A DNA stretch of 64,000 bases, from positions 44,758,458 to 44,822,457 of the forward strand of contig CM030365.1 of the NCBI GenBank assembly GCA_017893485.1, read 5' to 3'. Position 1 is the stretch's first letter. Each line of letters starts with the position of its first letter. Positions 21,707-32,802 of the stretch are shown in pieces. Position numbers and translations under genes: made by a program. The notes under the pieces are model-generated. The model was not told where the DNA came from. It was given only the letters and a program-made list of their open reading frames with translations, and did not search any database. The DNA comes from Hemerocallis citrina. Its lineage: Eukaryota; Streptophyta; Magnoliopsida; Asparagales; Asphodelaceae.

Positions 21707-23212
21707 GAATGTAAATTTTTTTAGAAAATGGTTATTTTGGGTTTTTTTGAAGTGTAAAAATTCCGGAAAAATATTATTATTATTCTAAAATTATGTGTGA
21801 CTTATGAAAATTTATTGGGAGTTATTAGTATGAAATAAAGTGCATTTTTGAAAGTAAAAGTGTAATGGGAACTATAGTTTTACACTCGTATAATTTCATA
21901 AAAATGTGTTTTTACGAAGAAATTGAGATAAGTGTTACAAAAGGAAAATTGAAAGAAAGAAAGTATAAATGTGAAGTTTTATATGAGTTATTCTTATTCA
22001 AGAATAGTGTGATAATGGTGAGTTTGTGAATATTCACTTTGACTAGATATTTTGTGATATGATTTTAATGTGGAAGTACATGTTAGCTATGAAATGCATG
22101 ATGGATAATTGAACTCCATGTATGTACTCATGAAAAGATTGGAAAATCATGTGATTGAAAAAGAAAAATGTTCTTGAATTTGACAACTCAGATTGTGAAT
22201 TTGTGATTTGAAATTGAAAATTAGGGTGTAGTCAAAACTCACACCGGCAAGTGAAAAGTGATGAGATATGATTATTGAAATTGAAAATACCAAGTTTGGG
22301 TCATTGTGAAATGAAGGAAATAAGACCGGTAGTAGTGAGGGGGCTAACTCTAAGAGATTGATTTTGTTCATGATTTCATTAAATTAAGGATTAGTACATA
22401 GTGAAGAGGTGATGAAAGTGAGAGAAAAACACAAGTATGAGGGCCTCGAGTCTACGATGTGGGTGTGATTCACAGTTTGTCTACTACTTTAGAATTATCG
22501 GGATCTTGGCGATGCTTGTGGGGTGTTTGGTGACTGCGAGAGGATCGTGTGCCATGAAGGAGGCTGCATTGTCCATAGATAGTCTTCACGATACGTCGTG
22601 ACATGACGTGGGATTCCCCTCCAGTGTTTCTGTACATGAGCTCGTACTCATAGGACATCTAGGATACTTACCGTAGTTACAGTAGTAGATTAAGTCATGA
22701 CGAGGGATTGAACCCTACAAGATGAAGAACGATTTAGAGACTTGCCCTCGGACCTATGTAGTATGGGATGCATAGAATCCGAACAAGTGTGCATTAGTAC
22801 CATGTAATGTAAATAAATACATTAAGGACTAAGTGCACAAACACAACACGACATCAATAGGGTATTCCCCTTAGTTTGATATGTGAACAAGTTTGTGTTT
22901 GTTAAATATAGAAAATCAATTATACTGTTTCCGCCATAGAGAGGATGGCCGTGTATAATGTTCGTCGGTTGAATGAACTGACGCACCCACAGTTTTGTAT
23001 GCAGGATAATGGCATGATAAAGATTAAAGGAGAACTGATGCTTAGAGATTATTCAAATGTTGTTGTACTTTATATAAATGTTGTAAATTTGCTTCCGCTG
23101 TAAAATGTAAAGTGAAAAGTTTTAAATTCCTTGTAGAATTGTATGAAAGAAGTTTAAAGATCCTGTGGAATCTCGAATTCAGTTGTATTTTGGAATTCGG
23201 GGTGTTACAGAG

Positions 23213-23225
23213 TGGTATCAGAGCC
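23213..23225 (+). other. primer binding site of G2
   Basis: TGGTATCAGAGCC is an exact tRNA-iMet-type site, 3 bases after the LTR. Confidence 0.92.
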
Positions 23226-23367
23226 ACACTTCACACTAGTACAAGTTTATAATGAACGACACCCTAGAAGTGGACATTAGAGTGTGTGTTGAGTCTAGAG
23301 ATTTAAATGTAAGTTAATTACATTTGTGTTGCTCTATGACTTATGCTTCTTCCTCCCTTTTTCTAAG

Positions 23368-23790
23368 ATGGCTGATCACTTCGATCCTGCTGGAGACGAC
23401 AATTGGCATATCATAGAGGAAGATTATTATCCGGGACAAGCAGATTCCGAGGAAGAATACTACCCCGGGCAAGCAGACTCCGACGGAGAGTAATGGCCTG
23501 AGTCCCGAGAGATCACTCCACCTCCGGACTCATCTGATGACTCTTCTGACGAAGAAGAAGAACCAGTTCCAAGTAGTCTTGTGATATCTCTTCAGAGGCA
23601 GGTAGAAACACTGTGGGAGAGAGTCGGACTATTGGAGGCTCAGTTGGCAAAGCGTAAGGATGATTTTGCAGTTCTCAGTCATCGTGTATGGGAACTCGAG
23701 AAGAGGAAAAACATGACCGATGTACTAAAGGAAGAAGTTAAAGAACTATGGGGAGAGCTTCGTGAAGCCAAGAGGAACCGTAGGAGTTAG
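23368..23790 (+). pseudogene. ORF0 of G2, one in-frame stop
   Basis: This is homologous to G1 ORF0 (31168-31575), starting MADHFDPAGDDNWHIIEED. An internal duplication repeats the PGQADS motif, after which a TAA at 23491 interrupts the frame. The C-terminal charged helix (SLQRQVETLWERVGLLEAQL to EAKRNRRS) is intact and ends at the conserved stop. Confidence 0.75.
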
Positions 23791-23941
23791 ACCGTTGTAT
23801 CGTCTACTGCTTTCATTTTGATGTCAAAAATATTTTAAATTCGAATGTATAAAGTTTGAAATTCAATGAAATGGAAATGTTGACACAAAAGTTCATGTTC
23901 CATGCTTCGAATTTAATGGATCTTTTGCATCAGAATATGGA

Positions 23942-24976
23942 ATGAAACCTATTGTTTTGTTCGATACTGGATCCTCTCACACTTTTGTGTCTCCTAAATT
24001 TGCTAAAGTATTGGGAGTTGAACCGAAGATTTTTCCAGGCAAGATCTTAGCAGTAGCTACTCCATCAGGGGAGACTTTAACCACCGATCAATACTATGCT
24101 GATTGTGAGATTGTGATTAGGGACAGAATCTTCGGGATTGATCTAATCGAGCTAACTATCTTGGGAGTCGATGTTATCATTGGCATTGATTGGATGTCGG
24201 TGTATAGTACAAGCATCGAGTGCAAGACCAAGACGGTAATAGTGAAGGTTCCAGGTGGACCCGAAGTCACTTTCCAAGGGAAAAAGAAGTGTTCCAAGCT
24301 GGTGGCAGCTATCCGCAATGAAGAGATTCCTGTGGAAGTGCAAAGGATTCCTGTGGTTCGGGACTATCCGACTGTGTTCTTGGATGATTTGCCTGGGTTA
24401 GCCCCGCAACGTGATATAAAGTTCAGCATCATTATTCAACCGGGATGTGCTCCCATTTCTAAGGCACCGTATAGGATGGCTCCTGTGGAGCAGGATGAGG
24501 TCAAACGGCAGATTGAGAAACTATTGGAGAAAGGCTATATTCAACCTAGTGCATCGCCTTGGGGAGCACCAGTGCTTTTGGTAAAGAAAAAGGATGGATC
24601 GATGAGGATGTGTATCGATTACCGAGAGCTGAATAAGGTCACTGTTCAGAATAAGTATCCTATTCCCCGAATTGATGATTTGTTTGATCGTCTACAAGGA
24701 GCTGCTGTTTTCTCCAAAATAGATCTTCGATCAGAATATCACCAAGTTCGAGTGAAAGCTGAAGATGTGCACAAAACTACATTTAGAACTCGGCATGGGC
24801 ATTACAAATTCTTAGTTATGCCATTTGGAGTGACGAATGCGCCCGCAATCTTCATGGATATGAAGAACAGAGTTCTGAGGCCGTTCATTGATTCTTTCGT
24901 CGTGGTGTTTATCGACGATATTCTCGTGTACTCCAAGTCAGAAGAGGAGCACATCGAGCATCTGGAGCAGTTTTGA
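23942..24976 (+). pseudogene. G2 protease and reverse transcriptase (N-terminal and catalytic parts)
   Basis: The frame begins abruptly at [17 protein letters not shown] because of the deletion that removed gag. Protease DTG is intact near residue 8, followed by [14 protein letters not shown]. The RT domain has [20 protein letters not shown], the [13 protein letters not shown] block (G to E relative to G1), [15 protein letters not shown] and an intact FIDD catalytic box. The frame ends at 24976 through a one-base deletion in a run of G/T after EHLEQ, and continues in the next frame as RNase H. The last 4 bases overlap that frame. Confidence 0.9.
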
Positions 24977-25767
24977 GGAAGCTGGAAGAGCAGGAGTTGT
25001 ATGTCAAGCTATCCAAGTGTGATTTTTGGAAATTTAAAGTGGCATTCCTAGGTCACATCCTTTCTAATGAGGGAGTGGCAACTGATCCTCAGAAGATAGA
25101 GGCAGTGAAATATTGGGCACGGCCTGCTACAGTGAAGGAAGTCAGGAGTTTTCTTGGATTGACTGGATACTACAGGAGATTCATTCAAGATTATGCTCAG
25201 TTAGCCGTACCGCTCACTGGTTTGACCAAGAAAAATGTGAACTTCAAATGGACTGAGCAATGTGAGGCAAGCTTTCAGGAGTTGACAGAGAAGCTGACTA
25301 CTGCACCTATTTTGGCTTTACCTAGAGCAGGTGTTGAGTATGATGTCTACAGCGATGCTTCACATCATGGGCTTGGTTGTTTCTTAATGCAAGAAGGAAG
25401 GGTGATCGCTTATGGGTCTAGGCAACTACGACCACATGAGAAGAATTATCCGACTCATGATCTGGAGTTAGCTGCGATTATCTTTGCCTTGAAGCAATGG
25501 AGACACTACGTGTACGGTGAGAAATTGAACATGTACACGGACCACAAGAGTTTGAAGTACATATACCAGCAGAAGGATCTGAATTTGAGGCAGCAGAGAT
25601 GGTTGGAAGTGCTTGAGGACATGCGACCTGAGATCAAGTATCATCATGGGAAAGCTAATATTTTTGCTGATGCACTTAGTTGCAAGAGCAGTTTTTCTAG
25701 TTTGATTACAACTCAGAAGCATCTGATGGAGGAATTGGATCGAGCCAGTATTGAAGTTGTTTTGTAA
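24973..25767 (+). pseudogene. G2 RT connection and RNase H
   Basis: It starts [17 protein letters not shown], the RT thumb, then FLGHILSNEGVATDP and VRSFLGLTGYYRRFIQDYAQ. RNase H follows with VYSDASHHGLGCFLMQ (catalytic D), YPTHDLELAAIIFALKQW (catalytic E) and YTDHKSLKYIYQQ (catalytic D), ending HHGKANIFADALS. In this copy the last motif reads ADALSCK where the family has ALSRK. A TAA at 25765 stops it before the integrase zinc domain. Confidence 0.9.
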
Positions 25768-27232
25768 GGGCTGGGATCATCTTTAGCTCAGTTGAGACTT
25801 CAGCCTACTTTGAATGGAAGGATTATTGCAAGTCGAGAGGTTGATGCTGATATCTTGGAGATGAAGGAGCAGGTTAGTGCTGGCAGGTTGCCCGGATTTC
25901 AAATCAGGAGGAGTGCTGTGGTTCGGAGATAGACTATGCGTTCCAAATCAGGCGGACCTAAAAAAGAGTATTCTTCAGGAGGCACATGCTACTCTTTTGT
26001 CGGTACATCCTGAGAGTACTAAGATGTACAAAGACATCAAACCGCATTTCTGGTGGTCAGGTTCGAAGTGGAATATGGCTGAATTTGTGGCGAAGTGTGA
26101 GGTTTGTCAGCAAGTCAAAGCCGAGAATCAGAGACCCGGAGGTCTGTTACAGTTGTTACCTATTCCGGAATGAAAGTGGGATAACATCAGTATGGATTTC
26201 ATCATAGGATTGCCTAAGAGTCCTAAAGGCAATGATGCGATTTGGGTTATAGTCGATCGACTAACCAAGTCTGCTCAATTTTTGGCGATGAAACTCACTG
26301 CTTCGATGGACAAGTTAGCTGAGTTGTATGTTGGCGAGATCGTCAGGCTCCATGGTATTCCGTCAACTATTGTGTCTGATCGAGATGCGTGGTTTACTTC
26401 GTATTTCTGGAGGAGTCTTCAGACAGCTTTGGGTACCAAGACGAATTTCAGCACTGCTTTTCATCCGCAAACCGATGGGCAGACCAAGAGAGTCAACCGT
26501 GTTCTTAAGGATATGCTTCGGTGTTGTGTACTAGACTTTGGAGGCAGTTGGGAAAGGCATTTACCTTTGGTAGAGTTTTCCTATAACAACAGTTTTCAGC
26601 CTAGCATCGGGATGGTGCCGAACGAATCTTTGTATGGCAGGAAGTGCAGAACGCCTGTTTGTTGGTTTGAAGTTGGGGAGCGTCAGTTGTTTGGGCCTGA
26701 GCTTGTGCAGCAAACCTCTGAAAAGATTGATCTGATCAGGAAGAGGTTGGTAGAGGCTCAGAGCAGGCAGAAGAGCTATGCAGACAACCAGAGAAGGGAC
26801 CTTGAGTTTGAGGAAGGTGACTTCGTCTTTCTAAAAGTATCTCCCAGTAAAGGTGTGATTCGATTTGGCAAAGGCGGAAAGTTAGCCCCGAGGTTTATAG
26901 GCCCGTATAAGATATTGAAAAGGATCGGAAAAACTGCTTACCGACTTGAATTACCAGAAGAGTTATCTCAAGTGCACAATGTCTTTCATGTGTCTATGCT
27001 AAGAGGTTATATTCCAGATCCAAGTCGTCATTTGCTTGAAGTGCCGGGAGGTTTGCAATTGGATCTCAATTTCATCGAGTCTCCTATCGAGATTGTTGAT
27101 CGTCGAGAGAAAATCTTGAGGAATAAGACGATACCGATGGTCAAGGTAGTCTGGAGAAACCATATGGTTGAAGAGGCTACTTGGGAGTCTAAGGAGAGGA
27201 TGTTGAGGGATTATCCCGAGCTTTTTGCTTGA
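25768..27232 (+). pseudogene. G2 integrase with C-terminal chromodomain
   Basis: Integrase would insert element cDNA, and the chromodomain targets chromatin in this clade. The HHCC zinc domain is seen as LQEAHATLLSVHPESTKMY and CEVCQQVK. A frameshift near 25900 and a TGA at 26173 break the frame, after which 26192-27232 is open. The core has MDFIIGLP and [10 protein letters not shown]. The third catalytic residue is lost: QTDGQTERV in G1-type copies is QTDGQTKRV here (G-to-A at 26486). The C-terminus [17 protein letters not shown]...[16 protein letters not shown] is the chromodomain of Tekay/Del-like chromoviruses, ending RDYPELFA. Confidence 0.92.
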
Positions 27233-27313
27233 TTTGTATTTTGTCTCTTTCTTTTTCTTGTTGTGAGTGTTTTGTTTCTCGCTCTTGACTGTAGTTCCGG
27301 GGACGGAACTATT

Positions 27314-27328
27314 CTAAGGAGGGAGTGT
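27314..27328 (+). other. polypurine tract of G2
   Basis: CTAAGGAGGGAGTGT lies directly before the 3' LTR start TGTAATACCC. G1 has CAAAGGAGGGAGTGT at the same place (42084-42098). Confidence 0.85.
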
Positions 27329-30300
27329 TGTAATACCCTGATTTTTCATTTCTGAAAATTATTATTTTTATTTTTGTACGTATTGTGCACGTGCAATTTT
27401 GTAGTATAAAATTTTATAATTATTTTCATTTCATAAACAAATGAGTATATATATATATATAGGTCTCCTCCATTGTTTTTATTAAAGCCTTTTTTTCACA
27501 AACATAAATTTTTTTTATTTTGAGCCCAAATTAATATATTTTTTAATGTAGGCTAATTTGGCCCATTAAATAAAGGCTCATGAGTTATTCTCTCTTTTTA
27601 AATACAACTTGTAATGTAGATTATTTTTATAAAAAAAAATAAAATGTACAACTTTTAAAAATCGGGGACTATTGAATGCACGTGCATTGCACGTACACGT
27701 GTATTGTGCACTTCCTTGGCCGGTTTTGAATGGGAGGGAAAGGAAAAGAGAAGTGGAGTTTGTGGGAGGTAGTTTTGGGATCATGGTTGGTTATTACAAC
27801 TTTCCCTTAAATCCTAGCATTTGGTCCTTAACTCCTAGATTAATGCTAGCCCTTTATTTGTCCCAAATTTTAGTATAAATACCCCCCCCCCCACCCCTAG
27901 CCTAGTTATTCTTGCACTCTTCTTCTCCAAACCTATAGTAAGAAATTACAATTATTAGTAGTGAGTTATTAGTAGGAAGTGAGAATAAAAGATTGAGAGA
28001 GTGGGTTTCGTGTGTGCTTGCAACAAGGAGGCCGGCTATTGGAGCTCTCGTTTGCACTATTGGGGAGGCTCGGGTTGCACATTAAGGAGGAGGAGGAGCA
28101 CTCGTTTGGCAAGCTCGAGAAGGACTCTTTCGTTTAGGAGGTGTTGTGAATTTTTCTCTCCAAATAAGGTGGGTTGGTTTTCTATATTTCTAATTAGATA
28201 CCATATTAAGGGTGATTGAAATGATAATGCATGAAAGAAACTAATAAGAGTACACTTAATTGGAAAAAGGACATGCTAGTTGATTAAATTGATTGCTTGA
28301 TAGATTGCATGTTATCTTGTCATGAATCTTAAGTTGTATACGAATCGTTTTGTAGTGATGGAATATATGAATTAGAATTGTTGTTAATGTCAAGAACTAA
28401 GTACAAAATGCTAGTAGATGAAATTGTTTGTTTTGTGAGTTTAGTTGGCCTTTCGTGATATTGTTTGGAATGAATAAATTATAATATGTTTTTGGGTTTA
28501 TGAAAGGGGGGAAAATAGGGAATTGATGTAGAAATCTTTAATACTAAGTTGTGTGAGAAATGTCAAAATGATTTATGAAAATAGTAGTATGCAATTTAAT
28601 TAGTTGTATGAAAAATGTGTGTTTAATTACTGAAAAAATTATTTTTAAATTACTGGAGTGTTGAATTATGTTAAAATAGACTTTCTGGAAATTTACAGGA
28701 ATTTTAGTGAAAGCAAAACTAAAATAAGAGCTTTTGAAACATCGAAATGTTCTAATGAACGGAGAGTTTGATTAAAGAAATGCGAGTTTAGTGAAGACAA
28801 CTTGAGCCTATAGCTCAAGTGGTCGGTGGGCTCTCTGGCGCTACAGTAGCGCGGGCATGTGTCTTGAGGTCGCTGGTTCGATACCTTGTGGCCACTTTCT
28901 TTTTGTGCGCGGTTAAAAAAATTAACCCAAACCCGAACAGAGAGTATATAACTCTCTGTCTCCATTTCTTATCACTGAGCGCAAATAGCCAGATGGCTAG
29001 CACGTGCAGCTGTCTTCTCTTGGGTCGTGGGTTCGATTCATGGCACGGCCAGAATGTAAATTTTTTTAGAAAATGGTTATTTTGGGTTTTTTTGAAGTGT
29101 AAAAATTCCGGAAAAATATTATTATTATTCTAAAATTATGTGTGACTTATGAAAATTTATTGGGAGTTATTAGTATGAAATAAAGTGCATTTTTGAAAGT
29201 AAAAGTGTAATGGGAACTATAGTTTTACACTCGTATAATTTCATAAAAATGTGTTTTTACGAAGAAATTGAGATAAGTGTTACAAAAGGAAAATTGAAAG
29301 AAAGAAAGTGTAAATGTGAAGTTTTATATGAGTTATTCTTCTTAAAGAATAGTGTGATATTGGTGAGTTTGTGAATATTCACTTTGACTAGATATTTTGT
29401 GATATGATTTTAATGTGGAAATACATGTTAGCTATGAAATGCATGATGGATAATTGAACTCCATGTATGATTATTGACTCATGAAAAGATTGGAAAATCA
29501 TGTTATTGAAAACGAAAAATGTTCTTGAGTTTGACAACTCAGATTGTGAATTTGTGAATTGAAATTGAAAATTAGGGTGTATCCAAAACTCACACCGGCA
29601 AGTGAAAAGTGATGAGATATGATTATTGAAATTGAAAAGACCAAGTTTGGGTCATTGTGAAATGAAGGAAATAAGACCGGTGGTAGTGAGAGGGCTAACT
29701 CTAAGAGATTGATTTTGTTCATGATTTCATTAAATTAAGGATTAGTACATAGTGAAGAGGTGATGAAAGTGAGAGAAAAATACAAGTATGAGGGCCTCGA
29801 GTCTATGATGTGGGTGTGATTCACAGTTTGTCTTCACGATGCGTCGTGACATGACGTGGGCACTACTCTAGAATTATCGGGATCTTGGTGACGTTTGTGG
29901 GGTGTTTGGTGACTGTGAGAGGATCGTGTGCCATGAAGGAGGCTGAATTGTCCATAGATAGTCTTCACGATGCGTCGTGACAGGACGTGGGATTCCCCTC
30001 CAGTGTTTCTGTACATGAGCTCGTACTCATAGGACATCTAGGATACTTACCGTAGTTACAGTAATAGATTAAGTCATGACGAAGGATTGAACCCTGCAAG
30101 ATGAAGAACGATTAAGAGGCTTGCCCTCGGACCTATGTAGTATGGGATGCATAGAATCCGAACAAGTGTACATTAGTGTCATGTAATGTAAATAACTGCA
30201 TTAAGGACTAAGTGCACAAACAGAACACGACATCAATAGGGTATTCCCCTTAGTTTGATATGTGAACAAGTTTGTGTTTGTTAAATATGGAAAATCAATT

Positions 30301-30618
30301 ATATTGTTTCCAGCATAGAGAGGATGGTCGTGTATAATGTTCGTCGGTTGAGTAAACTGACGTACCCACAGTTTTGTATGCAGGATAATGGCATGATAAA
30401 GATTAAAGGAGAACTGATGCTTAGAGATTATTCAAATGTTGTTGTACTTTGTATAAATGTTGTAATTTTGCTTCTGCTGTAAAATGTAAAGTGTAAAGAT
30501 TTCTTGTAACGATGATGTAAAGTGAAAAGTTTTAAATTCCTTGTAAAATTGTACGAAAGAAGTGTAAAGATCCTGTGGAATCTCGAATTCAGTTGTATTT
30601 TGGAATTCGGGGTGTACA
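27329..30618 (+). repeat. G2 3' LTR
   Basis: It is nearly identical to the 5' LTR. It has a TATA box at 27874-27881 and tRNA-like modules at 28806-29050. An extra ~45-bp piece near 29830-29870 (a CTTCACGATGCGTCGTGACA block, which the 5' LTR lacks at this point) and an extra ~33-bp piece near 30490-30525 account for most of the length difference. It ends GGGGTGTACA, having lost one T of the consensus GTGTTACA, and is followed by the CAACT duplication. Confidence 0.95.
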
Positions 30619-30623
30619 CAACT

Positions 30624-31009
30624 GCATTAAGAACTAAGCGCACAGCACAACATGACATCTATAGGATAGTCCCCATAGTTTTGCTTGTGACAAGTGTGTG
30701 CTTTCTAAGTAGGGAAAAATTGATGTATTATATCCTTGTGTTAGTTGAACGAACTGACGAGCCCACTGTTTCTCTGCAGGATAAAGAGATTGACAAGATT
30801 AAAGTCTGCATGCTGTTTAAAGAATGTTTCAAGTGTTGTACATTTTATTCATGTAATTATTGTAAATTGCTTTTCGCTGTTTAAATGTAATTTAAGATGT
30901 AACTCTGATGTAATAAAAGTTTTAATTGCCTTGTAAAATTGTACAGAGAGAAGTGAAAAGATTTTGTGGAACTTCGAATTCAGCCTGTTTTGGAATTCGG
31001 GGTGTTACA
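30624..31009 (+). repeat. G1 5' LTR, distal part (resumes after G2)
   Basis: It continues GCATTAAGAACTAAGCGCACA as expected from the A1 LTR (8007 onward) and ends GGGGTGTTACA at 31009. Confidence 0.9.
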
Positions 31010-31012
31010 TAG

Positions 31013-31025
31013 TGGTATCAGAGCC
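31013..31025 (+). other. primer binding site of G1
   Basis: TGGTATCAGAGCC is an exact tRNA-iMet-type site, 3 bases after the LTR end. Confidence 0.92.
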
Positions 31026-31167
31026 ATGCTTCCAAGTACTACAAATTTATAAGGAACGACATCCTAGAGTGGACATTAGAGCATGTGTTGAGTCTAGAGA
31101 TTTCAATGCAAGTCACTTACATTTGTGTTGCTCTATGATTTATGCTTCTTCTTTTCCTTTCTCTAAG

Positions 31168-31575
31168 ATGGCGGACCACTTCTTCCCAGTTGGAGGTGGT
31201 GACTGGCACATAGTTGAGGAGGATTACTACCCCGGGCAAGCTGATTCAGACGAAGAAGATCCTAAAGAATTCAAAGAGGAATGGACTGAGTCCAGAGAGA
31301 TCACTCCACCTCCGGATTCATCTGATGACTCCTCCGACGAGGAAGAACCAGTTCCGAGTAGTCTCATTGTGTCTCTTCAAAGGCAAGTAGAGACTCAGAG
31401 GGAGAGAGCGGAGCTGCTGCAGGCACAGCGTGCAAAGCACAAGGAGAGCATTGCCACGCTCAGTCATCGTGTTTGGGAACTCGAGAAGAGAAAAAACATG
31501 TACGATGTACTGAAGGAGGAAGTGGCAGAACTATGGGACGAGTTTCGAGAAGTCAAGAGGAACCGTAAGAACTAG
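31168..31575 (+). CDS. ORF0 of G1: intact 135-residue acidic coiled-coil protein of unknown function
   Basis: I chose ATG at 31168 because MADHF is conserved in G2 and MEDHH aligns in A1, although the frame is open from 30964. Residues 1-60 are very acidic (EEDYYPGQADSDEEDPKE, then SREITPPPDSSDDSSDEEE). Residues 65-130 are a charged heptad-like helix (SLIVSLQRQVETQRERAELL; WELEKRKNMYDVLKEEVAEL) with a basic tail VKRNRKN. There is no signal peptide, zinc motif or enzyme motif. It lies 142 bp after the primer site and 143 bp before gag's ATG. Three copies with the same start and stop argue it is a real protein of this lineage. It could be an accessory protein or an N-terminal Gag extension joined by splicing; I cannot tell. 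Confidence 0.65.
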   Translation: MADHFFPVGGGDWHIVEEDYYPGQADSDEEDPKEFKEEWTESREITPPPDSSDDSSDEEEPVPSSLIVSLQRQVETQRERAELLQAQRAKHKESIATLSHRVWELEKRKNMYDVLKEEVAELWDEFREVKRNRKN

Positions 31576-31718
31576 AATGTTGTATCTTCTTACTGCTTTC
31601 ATTTGATGTCAGAAATATTTTAAATTCGAATGTATAAAGTTTGAAATTCATTGAAATGAGGAATTGATTTAAATTCGTGTTTTCTACTTCGAATTTAACG
31701 GATCATTTGCATCATAAT

Positions 31719-32727
31719 ATGGCTGGAAGAATAGCTAAAGGGGAGAAGGTCTGGATTTGGAAACGGAGTTAGCGAGAGTCTATCAGACACTGAATGCCGT
31801 TGCCATGAATCAGAACCAAGAGAGAGTGCCTGTGAATCCAGTACCCAAAGCAATCAAACTCGTAGAATCATTCAAACGGATGAAACCACCTGTGTTTGAG
31901 GGGAAGACAGACCCTAACACAGCTGACAATTGGATCCGATAGATCGAGACTATCTTCGAAGTCTTGGAGACTCCGGAGGGTAGCAAGGTGAAGTTTGCTA
32001 CACTGCAGTTCGAGAAGGATGCGGTTGTGTGGTGGCAGTTGATGAAGCGGACGATGAGAGATATTGTTCTTATATGGGAGGAATACTTAGAGGAATTTTG
32101 CAGTCATTATTTTCCATCTGACATCTAGGAGAAGAAGGCCATGGAATTTCTGGCGCTGCAGCAGGGTGGCATGTCAGTTAGGGAGTATGAGATATGGTTC
32201 ACTCAGCTCTCGAGGTATGCTCTAGAGTTTGTGATGGACGAAGCAAAGAAGGCTCGAAAATTTGAGCATGATTTAAGGCCAAGTCTGAGATCGCGGATGA
32301 TACCCCTCGGTATCAGGAGGTTTGACAAATTGGTCAAATGAGCTACAGCCACTGAGGCGGACATAGAGCAGTCCATGCTGTTCAGAATTGGAGGAACAAC
32401 TGGAATGTGGGGAAGAGGCCTGCAGTTGCTGGAAATGTCAGAGGACAGCTGTCGGCCCAAAGGTTCAAACCGACTGGGTCAAACGCTTTCAGTGTGGCTG
32501 GGAGACCCAGGAATGTATGGGTGAGACCTTCGGTGGTGCACTATTACAACTGCGGGGAGTCAGGTCACTACCGATCCCAGTGCCCTAAGTTGCAAGATGT
32601 CGTCTGTAAGGGACCAACTCAGCAGGCCGGGAAGAAGCCATACCAGCAGGGGTGAGTATTTTCCTTGACTGAAGCTAACGCTGATAAGGTAGATCACATC
32701 ATCACTGGTACGAGGGAGGATGTTTAA
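31719..32727 (+). pseudogene. gag of G1, several stops
   Basis: ATG at 31719 (MAGR) is shared with A1. Capsid blocks are LARVYQTLNAVAMNQNQE, ESFKRMKPPVFEGK, TADNWIR, DAVVWWQLMKR and MSVREYEIWFTQLSRYALE. The CCHC knuckle has lost its first cysteine (YYNCGESGHYRSQC against CFSCGETGHYRSHC in A1). Stops occur at 31940, 32127, 32338 and 32653, and there are frameshifts near 31755 and 32385. The ancestral frame runs through VDHIITG and, if the following intron is retained, terminates after TREDV at 32725-32727. Confidence 0.88.
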
Positions 32728-32802
32728 GAGTGTTTTCTGTTGTTCTTCTTTTCCCACTTTATTTAGTGAACTGTTATGTAACGAGTGTGTGTTATGTAAC
32801 AG
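32708..32802 (+). other. candidate intron at gag/PR junction of G1 (95 bp)
   Basis: Donor CACTG|GTACGAG, acceptor TATGTAACAG|GAGAAC, with a T-rich stretch between. Joined, the codons read [20 protein letters not shown], in frame into protease. Retained, a TAA follows after five codons and the 95-bp length shifts the frame. The borders are shared with A1 (15679-15771). Confidence 0.65.

Larger units (their letters stand above)
19984..23209 (+). repeat. G2 5' LTR
   Basis: It starts TGTAATACCCTG and ends GGGGTGTTACA directly before the primer site. U3 is about 545 bp to the TATA box. It carries a poly-C tract after the TATA box, a leader ORF (20655-20873, repeated at 28001-28219), tRNA-like modules and blocks shared with G1 and A1 LTRs (TGTCATGACGTGGGATTCCC type, GATACTTACCGTAG, GGGATGCATAGAATCCGAAC). 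Confidence 0.95.
19984..30618 (+). mobile_element. chromovirus G2, complete with both LTRs and TSD, gag deleted
   Basis: The 10.6-kb element is inserted in G1's 5' LTR, with target duplication CAACT at 19979-19983 and 30619-30623. The LTRs (3226 and 3290 bp) start TGTAATACCC and end GGTGTTACA or GGTGTACA. They are almost identical apart from a few indels, for example an extra segment near 29830-29870 in the 3' LTR. The order is LTR, primer site, ORF0, PR-RT-RH-INT-chromodomain, PPT, LTR. Capsid and nucleocapsid are missing because ORF0's downstream region is fused directly to protease near 23940. It is the youngest chromovirus in the window. Confidence 0.95.

Noticed and set aside
21474..21788. 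104-codon ORF, nearly identical at 28819-29133
   Set aside because: Identity is explained by the two LTRs of G2; it runs across the tRNA-like modules and has no conserved partner in G1.
31575..31720. Spacer between ORF0 and gag as an intron joining the two frames
   Set aside because: GTAAGA-like donor and a CAG in one copy exist, but the join is out of frame with gag and the acceptor AG is absent in G1; left as separate ORFs.
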